DNA of 64,000 bases, from the NCBI RefSeq assembly GCF_002218085.1, contig NZ_BDUC01000003.1, positions 221,666 to 285,665 on the forward strand, in the 5' to 3' direction. Under the pieces are notes generated by a model. The model saw only the letters and a list, made by a program, of their open reading frames with translations, was not told the DNA's origin and ran no database searches. Below, piece by piece: positions 25,819 to 34,928 of this stretch. The DNA is from Tolypothrix sp. NIES-4075. GTDB taxonomy: Bacteria > Cyanobacteriota > Cyanobacteriia > Cyanobacteriales > Nostocaceae. Within the stretch, counting starts at the first letter, position 1. Each line of letters opens with the position of its first letter. A program made the position numbers and the translations under genes.

Positions 25819-27279
25819 GTGAAGAAAACTTTGTTTCTTAGTCCTCCTTCCTTCGATGGGTTCGACGGTGGTGCAGGTTCTCGATACCAAGCAAAGCGAG
25901 AAATTACCTCTTTTTGGTATCCTACATGGCTAGCGCAGCCTGCTGCCCTCGTACCTGGTAGCAAGCTTGTGGATGCACCACCACACAATCAAACTGTGGA
26001 AGATGTGTTGAAAATTGCTTTCGATTACGAGTTAATTATCATGCACACCAGTACGCCTTCACTGCTTAATGATGTAAAGTGTGCTGAGGCTATCAAGGCG
26101 CAAAAGCCGGATACACAGATTGGCTTGATTGGCGCACACGTAGCAGTATTACCAGATGTTACCCTACGTGAAAATCCGATTATCGACTTTGTATGTCGTC
26201 ACGAATTTGACTACACCTGTAAAGAACTAGCGGAAAGTAAAGCTTGGGATGAAATCAAGGGACTCAGCTATCGCGATAATAACGGTAACATCCATCACAA
26301 CGAAGACCGCCCATTGATTCACGATTGGGATGCTATGCCCAGTGTATTGCCTGTGTACGCACGGGATTTGGATATTACAAAATATTTTATCGGCTATCTG
26401 CTACATCCGTACATTTCTTTTTACACTGGGCGCGGGTGTCCGGCAAAATGCACGTTTTGCCTTTGGCCCCAAACGATTGGCGGACACATGTACCGCACTA
26501 AAAGCCCGGAAGCAGTAGGACGGGAGATGGAAGAAGCGAAAGCTATTTTTGGCGATCGCGTACGGGAATACATGTTTGATGACGACACTTTTACAATTGA
26601 CAAACAACGAGCGATCGCCATCAGCGAACACATGAAGCGACTCAAGCTGACTTGGAGTTGCAACGCCCGCGCTAACTTAGATTATGATACTCTCAAACAA
26701 CTGCGTGACAACGGCTTGCGCTTACTATTAGTCGGATTTGAATCGGGCAATCAGCAAATATTAGACGGCATTAAAAAAGGAATTAAGCTGGAAGTAGCCC
26801 GAAAGTTTATGGAAAATTGCCATAAACTCGGCATTACCGTACACGGTACATTTATCATTGGTTTGCCCAACGAAAACCAGCAGACAATTGAAGAAACGAT
26901 TCGCTTCGCTTGCGATATTAGTCCGCATACTATCCAAGTTTCCATAGCTGCCCCCTATCCTGGGACAGAACTTTATCAGCAAGCGCAGGAAAATAATTGG
27001 TTTAGCGACACTTCCTTAGTTGCTAATTCAGGCATTCAAATGTCAACACTGCAATATCCAAACCTTGCCGGTGCGGAAATTGAAGATGCAGTTGAAAGGA
27101 TGTATCGTCGCTTTTACTTTCGTCCTCAAGCTATCATCCCGATTGTCGGTGAAATGCTGACTGACCCTCAAATGTTGATACGTCGTCTGCGTGAGGGACG
27201 TGAATTTTTCTCTTACCTAAAAGACCGTCGCAGCCAAGGAACTGCGAAAACGCAATCAGTAGTTGCTTCTAATTCGTAG
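25819..27279 (+). CDS. hpnJ: Radical SAM protein HpnJ of BHT-cyclitol-ether synthesis
   Basis: GTG 25819 follows AAGGAG at 8 bases' distance. The 486-residue product opens with LFLSPPSFDGFDGGAGSRYQ, the HpnJ-typical start, then a cobalamin-binding-like domain and the radical SAM motif GRGCPAKCTFC (Cys 207, 211, 214). In Burkholderia, HpnI adds N-acetylglucosamine to bacteriohopanetetrol, HpnK deacetylates it, and HpnJ contracts the sugar ring to the cyclitol ether. HpnI and HpnK genes follow directly here, which supports the call. It is probably a cytoplasmic iron-sulfur enzyme. Confidence 0.87.
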   Translation: MKKTLFLSPPSFDGFDGGAGSRYQAKREITSFWYPTWLAQPAALVPGSKLVDAPPHNQTVEDVLKIAFDYELIIMHTSTPSLLNDVKCAEAIKAQKPDTQIGLIGAHVAVLPDVTLRENPIIDFVCRHEFDYTCKELAESKAWDEIKGLSYRDNNGNIHHNEDRPLIHDWDAMPSVLPVYARDLDITKYFIGYLLHPYISFYTGRGCPAKCTFCLWPQTIGGHMYRTKSPEAVGREMEEAKAIFGDRVREYMFDDDTFTIDKQRAIAISEHMKRLKLTWSCNARANLDYDTLKQLRDNGLRLLLVGFESGNQQILDGIKKGIKLEVARKFMENCHKLGITVHGTFIIGLPNENQQTIEETIRFACDISPHTIQVSIAAPYPGTELYQQAQENNWFSDTSLVANSGIQMSTLQYPNLAGAEIEDAVERMYRRFYFRPQAIIPIVGEMLTDPQMLIRRLREGREFFSYLKDRRSQGTAKTQSVVASNS

Positions 27280-27439
27280 TGAGCCAGCGCGGTCTTCTCC
27301 CACTCGTGAGAGGCTAGCGCCAAGGGGGTCTCCCGCTCATATATTGGGTTTTAAGGAAATCGACGCAATGAACGTGCAATAATTCTGGTGCATGAGCCTG
27401 AATAAAAAGGCTTTTTGAGTCTAAAATCCCAAATATAGA

Positions 27440-28633
27440 ATGCTATCAGATTATTTGGCAGCGATCGCCTTGGGGATCAACTTGCTATTGCTGATTGTGT
27501 GCCTCGCGGCAATTTGCTATTACTGCTATGGGATCTATGCGGCAATTGAGTTTTTTTCCCATGAGATACAAATTGATTCCGACTTCCATCCACCGATTAC
27601 TATCCTCAAGCCGATTTGCGGTCTTGATATCGATACTTACGAAAATTTTGCCTCATTCTGCCAACAAGATTACCCAGAGTACCAAATCATCTTCGGTGTG
27701 CGGGATGGAAATGACCCAAGTGTGCAAGTTGTCAAGAAAATTATCGAGGACTTCCCAGAAATTGATATTAGTCTCGTCATAAGCGATCGCATAATTGGCA
27801 CTAATTTAAAAGTTAGTAATTTAGCTAACGCTGAAGCAAAGGCAAAGTATTCGTTGTTGTTGCTTGCAGATAGCGATGTTCGCGTCGGACGAGATTATTT
27901 GCAAAGAGTTATCCAGCCGATGCGCGATCCTGAGGTGGGTGTTGTTACCTGTTTGTATCGTCCCTTTGTTCGCGGGTGGGTGGCTATTCTCGAAGCTGTG
28001 GGGATATCGACTGAGTACCATGCTAGTATTTTAGTCGCCAGATCGTTGGAAGGAATGAACTTTGCCCTCGGTCCAACCATTGCCATTCGTAAAAGTGTCT
28101 TAGAAGCGATCGGCGGATTTGTCGCAATTGCCGATTATTTGGCAGACGATTTTCAACTTGGCTATTTACCTACACAAGTCGGCTACAAGGTGGTACTTTC
28201 TGACTATGTTATCGATCATGCGATCGCCACAGTTAGCTTGCTTGATTTAATTCATCGTCAGAAACGGTGGAATTGCTGCACGCGAGTTTCTCGACCTTGG
28301 GGTTATTTAGGGCTAATTTTTACCCACGGCACAGCTATGAGTTTATTATTCTTAATCGCCACAACCGGGTCAATTTTCGGTTGGGCGATCGCTTTTTTAA
28401 CCTTAAGTATAAGATTAATCATGGCATGGGTCGTTGGAGTCAAGAGTCTCAAAGATCCAGTCGCGAGCAAGTTTTTGTGGCTTATCCCTTTACGCGATAT
28501 TATCAGCTTTGCAATTTGGTGCTATGGCTTTTTTGGCAGCACAATTGAGTGGCGAGGGCAACGATTGCAGTTAACTAAAGATGGAAAGTTGGTAATAATT
28601 CCTTTTGCCACACAAGAAGTTCTGCCAAGTTGA
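27440..28633 (+). CDS. hpnI: Family 2 glycosyltransferase HpnI (first copy)
   Basis: The 397-residue product has an N-terminal membrane segment (about residues 8-36), a GT2 catalytic domain and several C-terminal membrane segments. Motifs are PPITILKPICGLD, LLADSDVRVG (Asp 144/146, metal-nucleotide site), ADDFQLGY (base) and RQKRW, the R/QxxRW signature. This is the ceramide-glucosyltransferase-like HpnI family. It should transfer N-acetylglucosamine to bacteriohopanetetrol at the membrane. A second copy lies at 29673-30875 after hpnK. Confidence 0.85.
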   Translation: MLSDYLAAIALGINLLLLIVCLAAICYYCYGIYAAIEFFSHEIQIDSDFHPPITILKPICGLDIDTYENFASFCQQDYPEYQIIFGVRDGNDPSVQVVKKIIEDFPEIDISLVISDRIIGTNLKVSNLANAEAKAKYSLLLLADSDVRVGRDYLQRVIQPMRDPEVGVVTCLYRPFVRGWVAILEAVGISTEYHASILVARSLEGMNFALGPTIAIRKSVLEAIGGFVAIADYLADDFQLGYLPTQVGYKVVLSDYVIDHAIATVSLLDLIHRQKRWNCCTRVSRPWGYLGLIFTHGTAMSLLFLIATTGSIFGWAIAFLTLSIRLIMAWVVGVKSLKDPVASKFLWLIPLRDIISFAIWCYGFFGSTIEWRGQRLQLTKDGKLVIIPFATQEVLPS

Positions 28634-28696
28634 CCGAATGCTTTTACTTTTGAGAGGCTTTAGCCCAATTATCAGAACCTAAAAACAAAAAAATCT

Positions 28697-29560
28697 ATGC
28701 AGGCAAATAAATTCGCGATTATTAATGGTGATGATTTCGGCTTCTCTAGTGGTGTTAATCAAGCAATTATCAAAGCACATGAAGAAGGAGTACTAACTAG
28801 TACTAGCCTGATGGTAACTGCTGATGCTACAAAGGAAGCCGTTGCGTTAGCACGCACTCACCCCAATTTGGCAGTTGGTCTACATTTAGTTCTGGTGTGT
28901 GGAAAATCTGCCCTCCCACCGGAAGAAATCCCCCATTTGGTTGACGAACAAGGTAACTTTTCATACAATTCTCTAGTCACTGGGTTGCGCTATCAATTTG
29001 TTAGAGAAACTCGCGAAGAACTGCGACGAGAAATCCGCGCTCAATTAGAAAAATTCCGTTCTACTGCTTTAGCGCTTTCTCATGTGGATGGACATTTGCA
29101 CATGCATCTCCATCCAGTAGTATTAAATATCTTGGTTGACTTAGCCGAAGAGTTCAATATCAAAGCGATTCGTCTGCCAGTTGAGGAACTGGGGATGAAT
29201 CTCAAGCTCGATCGCCGTGGGTTAGTAACTAAACTTATTTGGTGGGTGGTGTTTGGTGGACTGCGACGTTATGGTGAAAATTTGCTAAAATCTCAGGGGA
29301 TTGCTTTCACTGAGCGAGTTTACGGGTTGCTGCAAACTGGTTGCATCACAGAAAAATACTTGCTTGGTTTAATACCGCAAATCGAGGCAAACTTGGTAGA
29401 GATTTATTGCCATCCAGCGATCGCGATCGGTAACGAACCTCTCAATGGACTATTAGGTGCGGGTGAAGTAGAACTTGCTGCTTTATTAAGTAATCAGGTA
29501 CGCGAATTACTCACTATTCATAATATTAAACTTATTAATTATACCCAAATTTCTCAGTAA
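28697..29560 (+). CDS. hpnK: YdjC-type deacetylase HpnK
   Basis: The 287-residue product has the YdjC/ChbG/HpnK carbohydrate deacetylase motifs. These are INGDDFGFSSGVN (metal Asp 12/13), GLHLVL (His 63) and LSHVDGHLHMHLHP (His/Asp cluster 129-137). It should remove the acetyl group from GlcNAc-bacteriohopanetetrol, giving the glucosaminyl product used by HpnJ. It lies between two hpnI copies. Confidence 0.85.
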   Translation: MQANKFAIINGDDFGFSSGVNQAIIKAHEEGVLTSTSLMVTADATKEAVALARTHPNLAVGLHLVLVCGKSALPPEEIPHLVDEQGNFSYNSLVTGLRYQFVRETREELRREIRAQLEKFRSTALALSHVDGHLHMHLHPVVLNILVDLAEEFNIKAIRLPVEELGMNLKLDRRGLVTKLIWWVVFGGLRRYGENLLKSQGIAFTERVYGLLQTGCITEKYLLGLIPQIEANLVEIYCHPAIAIGNEPLNGLLGAGEVELAALLSNQVRELLTIHNIKLINYTQISQ

Positions 29561-29672
29561 CATAACTCAAAAGTTGTAACACTGCCATAACAATGTAATA
29601 CTACGTTCACATTAAAGTTATAAACTCATGAGCATGAAACTTTATTAGAATGCTCATTCTGCTTGCTAAATA

Positions 29673-30875
29673 ATGGTTATATTTGAGTCTACTATAACAA
29701 ATAGTAAAATTATCATTGATTTCCTACTATTGATTCTCTGTCTATCATCTGTCTGCTTTTATTGCTACGCAATTTATGCCGCGCTAGTTTGGCTTGGCAA
29801 TGCTAATTTTATTGATTCAGAGTTTCATCCACCTATTACTATTGTTAAACCCCTTTGTGGGTTTGATAGTGATGCTTACGAAAATCTTGCCTCATTTTGC
29901 CAGCAGGATTATCCAGATTATCAAATCATTTTTGTTGTGAGGGATCGCAAAGATCCTAATATAGAAATTGTCAATAAAATAATTTACAATTATCCTGATT
30001 TGGATATTTTACTAGTACTGGGCGATCGCATCATCGGCACAAATCCCAAAGTTAACAACTTGGCGAATGGTGCAATCAAAGCTAAACATGAGATTTTATT
30101 CTTGGCTGATAGCGACATTCGAGTGAACAAAGACTATTTACAACGAGTTATTCAGCCAATGCAAGATCAAAACGTTGGTGTTGTTACTTGTCCATATCGT
30201 TCTTTAGCTCAAGGGTGGGTGACAATATTAGAAGCGATCGGCAGCACTACTGAGTTTCATGCTGGCGTTTTAGTTAGTAATGCCTTAAACAGTGGTATAG
30301 AATATGCTTTCGGATCAACAATTGCTATCCGTAAAGAAGTATTAGAAACAATCGGTGGATTTGAAGCGATCGCCGACTACTTAGCGGATGATTTTCAACT
30401 TGGTAACTTAACAGCCAAGGCAGGATACAAAGTTGTACTTTCTGATTATATAGTTGAACATGTACTAGCAAAAAGCAGCTTAATTGAAGTTATAAATCGT
30501 CAGATTCGTTGGGCGTGTGGGATCAGAGCTTCTCATCCTTGGGGTTATCTGGGATTAATTTTTACCTACGGGATTGTTTTTAGCTTGTTGCTATTGATTT
30601 CCACTGGTGGTTCAACATTAAGTTGTTTTGTTCTATGTATTACTTGGGTTGCAAGATTAGTAATGGCTTGGGTTGTTGGGGTTATCACTCTTAAAGAGCC
30701 GATTGTCAAAAAGTTTCTCTGGATAATTCCTCTATACGATTTATTAAGGTTTGTTATTTGGTGTAATGGCTTTTTTCGCAGCACAATTGAATGGCGAGGG
30801 CAACGATTCCAGTTAACTGAAAATGGAAAGCTGGTAGCGATCGCTCTTCCCACACAAGAAGTTGTGCCAAGTTGA
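29673..30875 (+). CDS. Family 2 glycosyltransferase, HpnI paralogue
   Basis: The 400-residue product parallels the first hpnI along its whole length: ITIVKPLCGFD, FLADSDIRVN, ADDFQLGN, RQIRW and a near-identical C-terminal WRGQRFQLT stretch. The two differ at many positions, so this is an older duplication and not a recent repeat. It could act on another sugar or acceptor, such as a second hopanoid or the phosphonate-bearing lipid made by the genes that follow. The start ATG is at 29673. Confidence 0.8.
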   Translation: MVIFESTITNSKIIIDFLLLILCLSSVCFYCYAIYAALVWLGNANFIDSEFHPPITIVKPLCGFDSDAYENLASFCQQDYPDYQIIFVVRDRKDPNIEIVNKIIYNYPDLDILLVLGDRIIGTNPKVNNLANGAIKAKHEILFLADSDIRVNKDYLQRVIQPMQDQNVGVVTCPYRSLAQGWVTILEAIGSTTEFHAGVLVSNALNSGIEYAFGSTIAIRKEVLETIGGFEAIADYLADDFQLGNLTAKAGYKVVLSDYIVEHVLAKSSLIEVINRQIRWACGIRASHPWGYLGLIFTYGIVFSLLLLISTGGSTLSCFVLCITWVARLVMAWVVGVITLKEPIVKKFLWIIPLYDLLRFVIWCNGFFRSTIEWRGQRFQLTENGKLVAIALPTQEVVPS

Positions 30876-30985
30876 CTGGATAATTTTTTCAAATTTATTG
30901 AAAGGTGTAATTGCAACCGCTCCCCTATAAAAAGATTAGGCAGGTGTGGTAATTTGCTATGTTATACACTTTCAAATAAACATTT

Positions 30986-31579
30986 ATGACCAAAAAAGCT
31001 TGGGATGCCCAACTTGCTTACTGGCTAGTTCGACCGCTAAAAGACACTTGGGTAAACCCAAATCATCTTACCACAGTGCGCCTGGTGACAGGGCTGGCGG
31101 CGGCTGTGGCTGTTGCAAATGCAAACTGGGCTAACATCGGCGCTTGGTTGTTTGCTTTATCGAACTTTCTCGATCATACTGATGGGGAATTGGCGCGGCT
31201 AAGTGGCAAAATCAGTTTAGGGGGTCATCAGTATGATTTGATTAGTGATGCGATTATCCACATTCTCTTGTTTGTGGGCATTGGGTATGGTTTGATGAAC
31301 AGCGAACTGAGTTATTGGGCATTGGTGATGGGGATTGTATCTGGGGTATCTGTTGCTTGCATTTTCCACTTGCGAAATGAGATGGAACAGCAACTTGGTA
31401 AAGACGCCACCCAGCAACCGAATTTTGCAGGCTTTGATATCGAAGATGTGCTGTATTTGTTTCCAGTAGTCACTCTGCTGGGTGGACTTAAGCTGTTATT
31501 AATTGCGGCAGCAATTGGGGCGCCAACTTTTGCCGTGTGGGTAATTTGGCAATTCCGCGTTTACTCGTTGCGTTCTTGA
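30986..31579 (+). CDS. CDP-alcohol phosphotransferase, membrane
   Basis: The 197-residue product is mostly hydrophobic, with about six membrane segments. It has a complete CDP-alcohol phosphotransferase signature, DHTDGELAR followed by eight residues, then GHQYDLISD, which supplies the four metal-binding aspartates. Enzymes of this family transfer a phospho-alcohol group from a CMP/CDP carrier to a lipid alcohol. With CMP-aminoethylphosphonate made by the neighbouring genes, this protein would plausibly attach aminoethylphosphonate to a diacylglycerol or hopanoid hydroxyl. The acceptor is inference. Confidence 0.85.
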   Translation: MTKKAWDAQLAYWLVRPLKDTWVNPNHLTTVRLVTGLAAAVAVANANWANIGAWLFALSNFLDHTDGELARLSGKISLGGHQYDLISDAIIHILLFVGIGYGLMNSELSYWALVMGIVSGVSVACIFHLRNEMEQQLGKDATQQPNFAGFDIEDVLYLFPVVTLLGGLKLLLIAAAIGAPTFAVWVIWQFRVYSLRS

Positions 31580-31602
31580 TATTTATTTAAGCATTATTAT
31601 TT

Positions 31603-32313
31603 ATGGAGCTAAAAACAGAACTTAATCAAGCGATCGCTGCTTTAGATAAAAATAAACTTAAAGCTGAGTTTCAAGCTCAAAATGAATTCTTGGTGGTGGA
31701 AAACTTTCTTCCTAACATCATCTTGGATGAGTTACTCGCTGTTTTGCCATCCCTCAAAGGAGCGATTAATCGTAACTATATTCCGAATCATAAAAAGGGT
31801 GGAAGTATCAGCCGTTACAGCTTAGATAATCTCGCTCCTATTTTTGGCGAATTATATCAAGATTCGACTTTGTGCGAGTTTTTCAACGAGATAACAGCAG
31901 AGAAACTTGTTTTTTGTCCTAATTCCGATCCTCATACCTACGCTTTGTATTACTATACTGAACCTGGCGATCGCATTGAATATCATTACGATACTTCTTA
32001 CTATCAAGGGAAACGCTATACAGTGCTACTCGGTTTAGTTGACCGTTCTACAAGTCAACTAGAATATCAACTTTATCGCGATCTGCCTGAGAAAGAAACG
32101 CAGATAAAATCGCTTTCTCTAACTCCAGGTACGCTGGTATTATTCAATGGCGATAAACTATATCACCGAGTCACACCTTTAGGCGAAAATCAAGAAAGAA
32201 TTGTTTTGACTTTGGAATATGTCACCGACATCCGCATGGGTGGATTTAAACGTTTTGTCTCAAATATGAAAGACGCGATCGCTTATTTTGGTTTTCGTCA
32301 GGTGTTTCGTTGA
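31603..32313 (+). CDS. Fe(II)/2-oxoglutarate-dependent oxygenase
   Basis: The 236-residue product shows a cupin-type 2OG oxygenase core: EYHYDTSYYQGKRYTVLLGL with His128 and Asp130, and LYHRVTPLGENQERIVLTLEYV with His188 and Arg199. The HxD...H...R set is intact, so hydroxylation is expected; halogenases of the related BesD/HalD group replace this Asp. It lies 23 bp after the phosphotransferase gene, so it may hydroxylate the phosphonate (for example C-1 of aminoethylphosphonate) or the hopanoid. The substrate is inference. Confidence 0.8.
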   Translation: MELKTELNQAIAALDKNKLKAEFQAQNEFLVVENFLPNIILDELLAVLPSLKGAINRNYIPNHKKGGSISRYSLDNLAPIFGELYQDSTLCEFFNEITAEKLVFCPNSDPHTYALYYYTEPGDRIEYHYDTSYYQGKRYTVLLGLVDRSTSQLEYQLYRDLPEKETQIKSLSLTPGTLVLFNGDKLYHRVTPLGENQERIVLTLEYVTDIRMGGFKRFVSNMKDAIAYFGFRQVFR

Positions 32314-32376
32314 TGTTTCAGCGCTAAAGCGCGGACTACGAACGAAAGATATATAATCTCAGTTAGGGATTTAATT

Positions 32377-33114
32377 ATGAAGGCATTAATATTAGCTGCC
32401 GGTGTTGGTAAACGCTTGGGTAAAGATGGGCAAAACCAACCTAAATGCTTGCTAAAGTTTAACGGTAAATCTCTTTTAGAGCGTCATTTAGATTATTTGC
32501 GTTCTTGTCAAATTGAGTCAGTTGCGATCGTTGTCGGTTATCAAGCTGAGAAAATTCAAGATGAAATCACAGCACTAAAAGCAGAAAATTGGGTAACAAC
32601 AATTTACAATCCTGACTACACCAAAGGCAGTATCATCAGTTTGGGGACTTTAAAAAAACACTTAACTGCTGGTGACGATATTTTATTAATGGATGCAGAT
32701 GTATTATACGATCGCCGCATTCTTGAGCGATTGGTGAAAACAAATATCCCCAACTGTTTCTTATTAGATCGAGATTTTGAATTGGGAGAAGAACCGGTAA
32801 AGCTTTGCGTCAAAGATAATTATCTAGTCGAATTTAGAAAAAAACTTGCCGCAAATCTAACTTATGATTTCGCCGGCGAATCAGTAGGATTTTTTCGTTT
32901 TGAGAGTGCGATCGCTTCTCGTCTTGCCACTATCACCGAAGATTATATCACAAACAAACGCCATGAAGAACCATTAGAAGAAGCAATTCGAGACTTGTTA
33001 TTAGAAAATCCCCAAAAATTTAGTTACGAAGACATCACCGGCTTACCTTGGATAGAAATCGACTTTCCCGAAGACATTCAACGCGCTCAAAAGGAAATTT
33101 TACCTCGATTATAA
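32377..33114 (+). CDS. Nucleotidyltransferase, phosphocholine-cytidylyltransferase-like
   Basis: The 245-residue product begins MKALILAAGVGKRLG, the canonical NTP-transferase glycine motif. Other features are QPKCLLKFNGKSLL and LMDADVLYD (metal Asp pair). The family includes LicC-type CTP:phosphocholine enzymes and PntC-type phosphonate cytidylyltransferases. Beside a PEP mutase and a CDP-alcohol transferase it most likely makes CMP-aminoethylphosphonate. The intact glycine motif contrasts with the altered one in the domain fused to PEP mutase downstream. Confidence 0.82.
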   Translation: MKALILAAGVGKRLGKDGQNQPKCLLKFNGKSLLERHLDYLRSCQIESVAIVVGYQAEKIQDEITALKAENWVTTIYNPDYTKGSIISLGTLKKHLTAGDDILLMDADVLYDRRILERLVKTNIPNCFLLDRDFELGEEPVKLCVKDNYLVEFRKKLAANLTYDFAGESVGFFRFESAIASRLATITEDYITNKRHEEPLEEAIRDLLLENPQKFSYEDITGLPWIEIDFPEDIQRAQKEILPRL

Positions 33115-33127
33115 AAAGAAAATTTTT

Positions 33128-33180
33128 CGTAGTAAGCACGAAGAGTGCTTATCTTCTTAAGCACGAAGAGTGCTTACTAC
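33128..33180. repeat. REP-like palindrome pair
   Basis: CGTAGTAAGCACGAAGAGTGCTT and TAAGCACGAAGAGTGCTTACTAC form two hairpins in the gap before pepM, of the REP family clustered at 39.2 kb. Confidence 0.7.
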
Positions 33181-33209
33181 ATTAAATACATTTTCATTCA
33201 TTAGAATAA

Positions 33210-34859
33210 ATGAATCAAATAGCATCACTCACCACAGCAAAACAAAGTAAGTGCGCTCAGTTGCGAGAATTGCTAAAATCGCCACAACTCGAATTCATCA
33301 TGGAAGCACACAATGGAATTAGCGCTCGCATTGTGGAAGAAGCTGGATTTAAAGGAATTTGGGCAAGTGGATTAGCTGTTTCTGCTCAATTTGGTGTGCG
33401 TGATAATAATGAAGCGAGTTGGACTCAAGTTGTAGAAATGCTAGAGTTCATGTCTGATGTAACTCAAATTCCGATTTTATTAGATGGGGATACAGGTTAC
33501 GGCAACTTTAATAATATGCGTCGTTTGGTGAAGAAATTAGAACAGCGAGGTATTGCAGGAGTATGTATTGAAGATAAACTTTTTCCTAAGACTAATAGTT
33601 TCATTAATGGTAGTCGCCAACCTTTAGCTGATATTGATGAATTCTGTGGGAAAATAAAAGCAGGCAAAGACAGCCAAACAGATGCAGATTTCTCGATTGT
33701 GGCTCGAATTGAAGCTTTGATTGCCGGGTGGGATTTATCCGAAGCATTGCGCCGAGCTGAAGCTTACCACGAAGCGGGAGCGGATGCGATTTTGATTCAC
33801 AGTAAATCATCTCGTCCCGATCAAGTGCTAGCATTTGCCGAAGAGTGGGCAGAACGTTCTCCGTTGGTGATTGTACCAACTAAATATTACAGCACCGCCA
33901 CCGATGTTTTTCGCAAAGCTAAGATTAGTTTAGTAATTTGGGCAAATCATCTGATTCGCGCAGCTGTTACTAGTATGCAGGCGATCGCTCGCGAAATTCA
34001 AGCTAGCGAAACGCTAGTTAATATTGAAGACGATATCGCACCTGTGAAGGAAATTTTTCGCTTGCAGGGTGCAGATGAACTGCTAGAAGCGGAAAAACGC
34101 TACTTTACCAACGGACGCAATCATACAATTGCGATCGTTCTCGCTGCAACTAGAGGACAAGAATTGCAACAATTAACTCAAGATAAGCCTAAAGTCATGT
34201 TACCCATTGGTGGTAAACCTTTGCTCAGGCTTTTAGTTGATAAATTCAAAAAACTTGCCATTAATGATATTACTGTCGTCGCCGGTTTCAAAGCAGAAAC
34301 TATCGATGTTGAAGGAACTAAAGTTATCCGCAATGCCGAGTATGAAACAACCGGAGAATTAGCTTCTTTAAATTGCGCTTCTGCTAAATTTAGCGACGAT
34401 ATGCTAATAGTTTATGGCGATTTACTTTTTAGAAGTTACATTTTGCGAGATTTATTAGATTGTCAGGGAGAAATTGTTGCTGTAGTCGATTCTGTGATGA
34501 ATAATAAATCGGTTAGCGGTTCTCCTGATTATGCTTATTGTTCAGTTGCAGACGACCTTTCTATCTTTGGACAAGATGTCAACCTTTTACATATCTCTAA
34601 AGCAAGGGAAACTGAATTAGGAAATAAGAGTGGAAGATGGATTGGGATGTTGCGACTCCGCAGCCAAGGTCAACAATGGGTGAGTGAAGCGTTGAATGAG
34701 TTGCAAAACCGACCAGATTTTAATTCTATGGGGATACCAGAATTATGCAATTATTTAATTCAGCAGGGGAAACCAATCAAGGTTCTTTATATTCGCGGTA
34801 ACTGGTTAGATGTTAACTCTTTGGATGACCTCGATTTGGCTTTTCAGTTAAAACAATGA
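33210..34859 (+). CDS. pepM: Phosphoenolpyruvate mutase fused to a nucleotidyltransferase
   Basis: The 549-residue product has an isocitrate-lyase-superfamily domain at about residues 15-290. It carries the PEP mutase signature IEDKLFPKTNS (Glu121-Asp122-Lys123 and Asn129-Ser130), which separates it from carboxylate-acting relatives. It converts phosphoenolpyruvate to phosphonopyruvate, forming the C-P bond. Residues about 304-549 are an NTP-transferase domain with DKPKVMLPIGGKPLL and IVYGDLLF. Its first motif, LAATRGQEL, is altered from the usual GxGxRL. The phosphonopyruvate decarboxylase gene follows 69 bp downstream. Confidence 0.9.
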   Translation: MNQIASLTTAKQSKCAQLRELLKSPQLEFIMEAHNGISARIVEEAGFKGIWASGLAVSAQFGVRDNNEASWTQVVEMLEFMSDVTQIPILLDGDTGYGNFNNMRRLVKKLEQRGIAGVCIEDKLFPKTNSFINGSRQPLADIDEFCGKIKAGKDSQTDADFSIVARIEALIAGWDLSEALRRAEAYHEAGADAILIHSKSSRPDQVLAFAEEWAERSPLVIVPTKYYSTATDVFRKAKISLVIWANHLIRAAVTSMQAIAREIQASETLVNIEDDIAPVKEIFRLQGADELLEAEKRYFTNGRNHTIAIVLAATRGQELQQLTQDKPKVMLPIGGKPLLRLLVDKFKKLAINDITVVAGFKAETIDVEGTKVIRNAEYETTGELASLNCASAKFSDDMLIVYGDLLFRSYILRDLLDCQGEIVAVVDSVMNNKSVSGSPDYAYCSVADDLSIFGQDVNLLHISKARETELGNKSGRWIGMLRLRSQGQQWVSEALNELQNRPDFNSMGIPELCNYLIQQGKPIKVLYIRGNWLDVNSLDDLDLAFQLKQ

Positions 34860-34860
34860 A

Positions 34861-34906
34861 GTAGAGACGCGATAAATCCTACAGACGCGATAAATCGCGT
34901 CTCTAC
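34861..34906. repeat. Double GTAGAGACG palindrome between pepM and ppd
   Basis: GTAGAGACGCGATAAATC is followed by a related ACAGACGCGATAAATCGCGTCTCTAC, giving overlapping hairpins just after the pepM stop. It could stabilise or partly end the transcript. Confidence 0.65.
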
Positions 34907-34928
34907 ATGCCCTAAATTTTTATTTATC

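Noticed and set aside
31603..32313. Halogenase call for the oxygenase
   Set aside because: The metal-binding Asp130 is present, whereas halogenases of this fold lack it.
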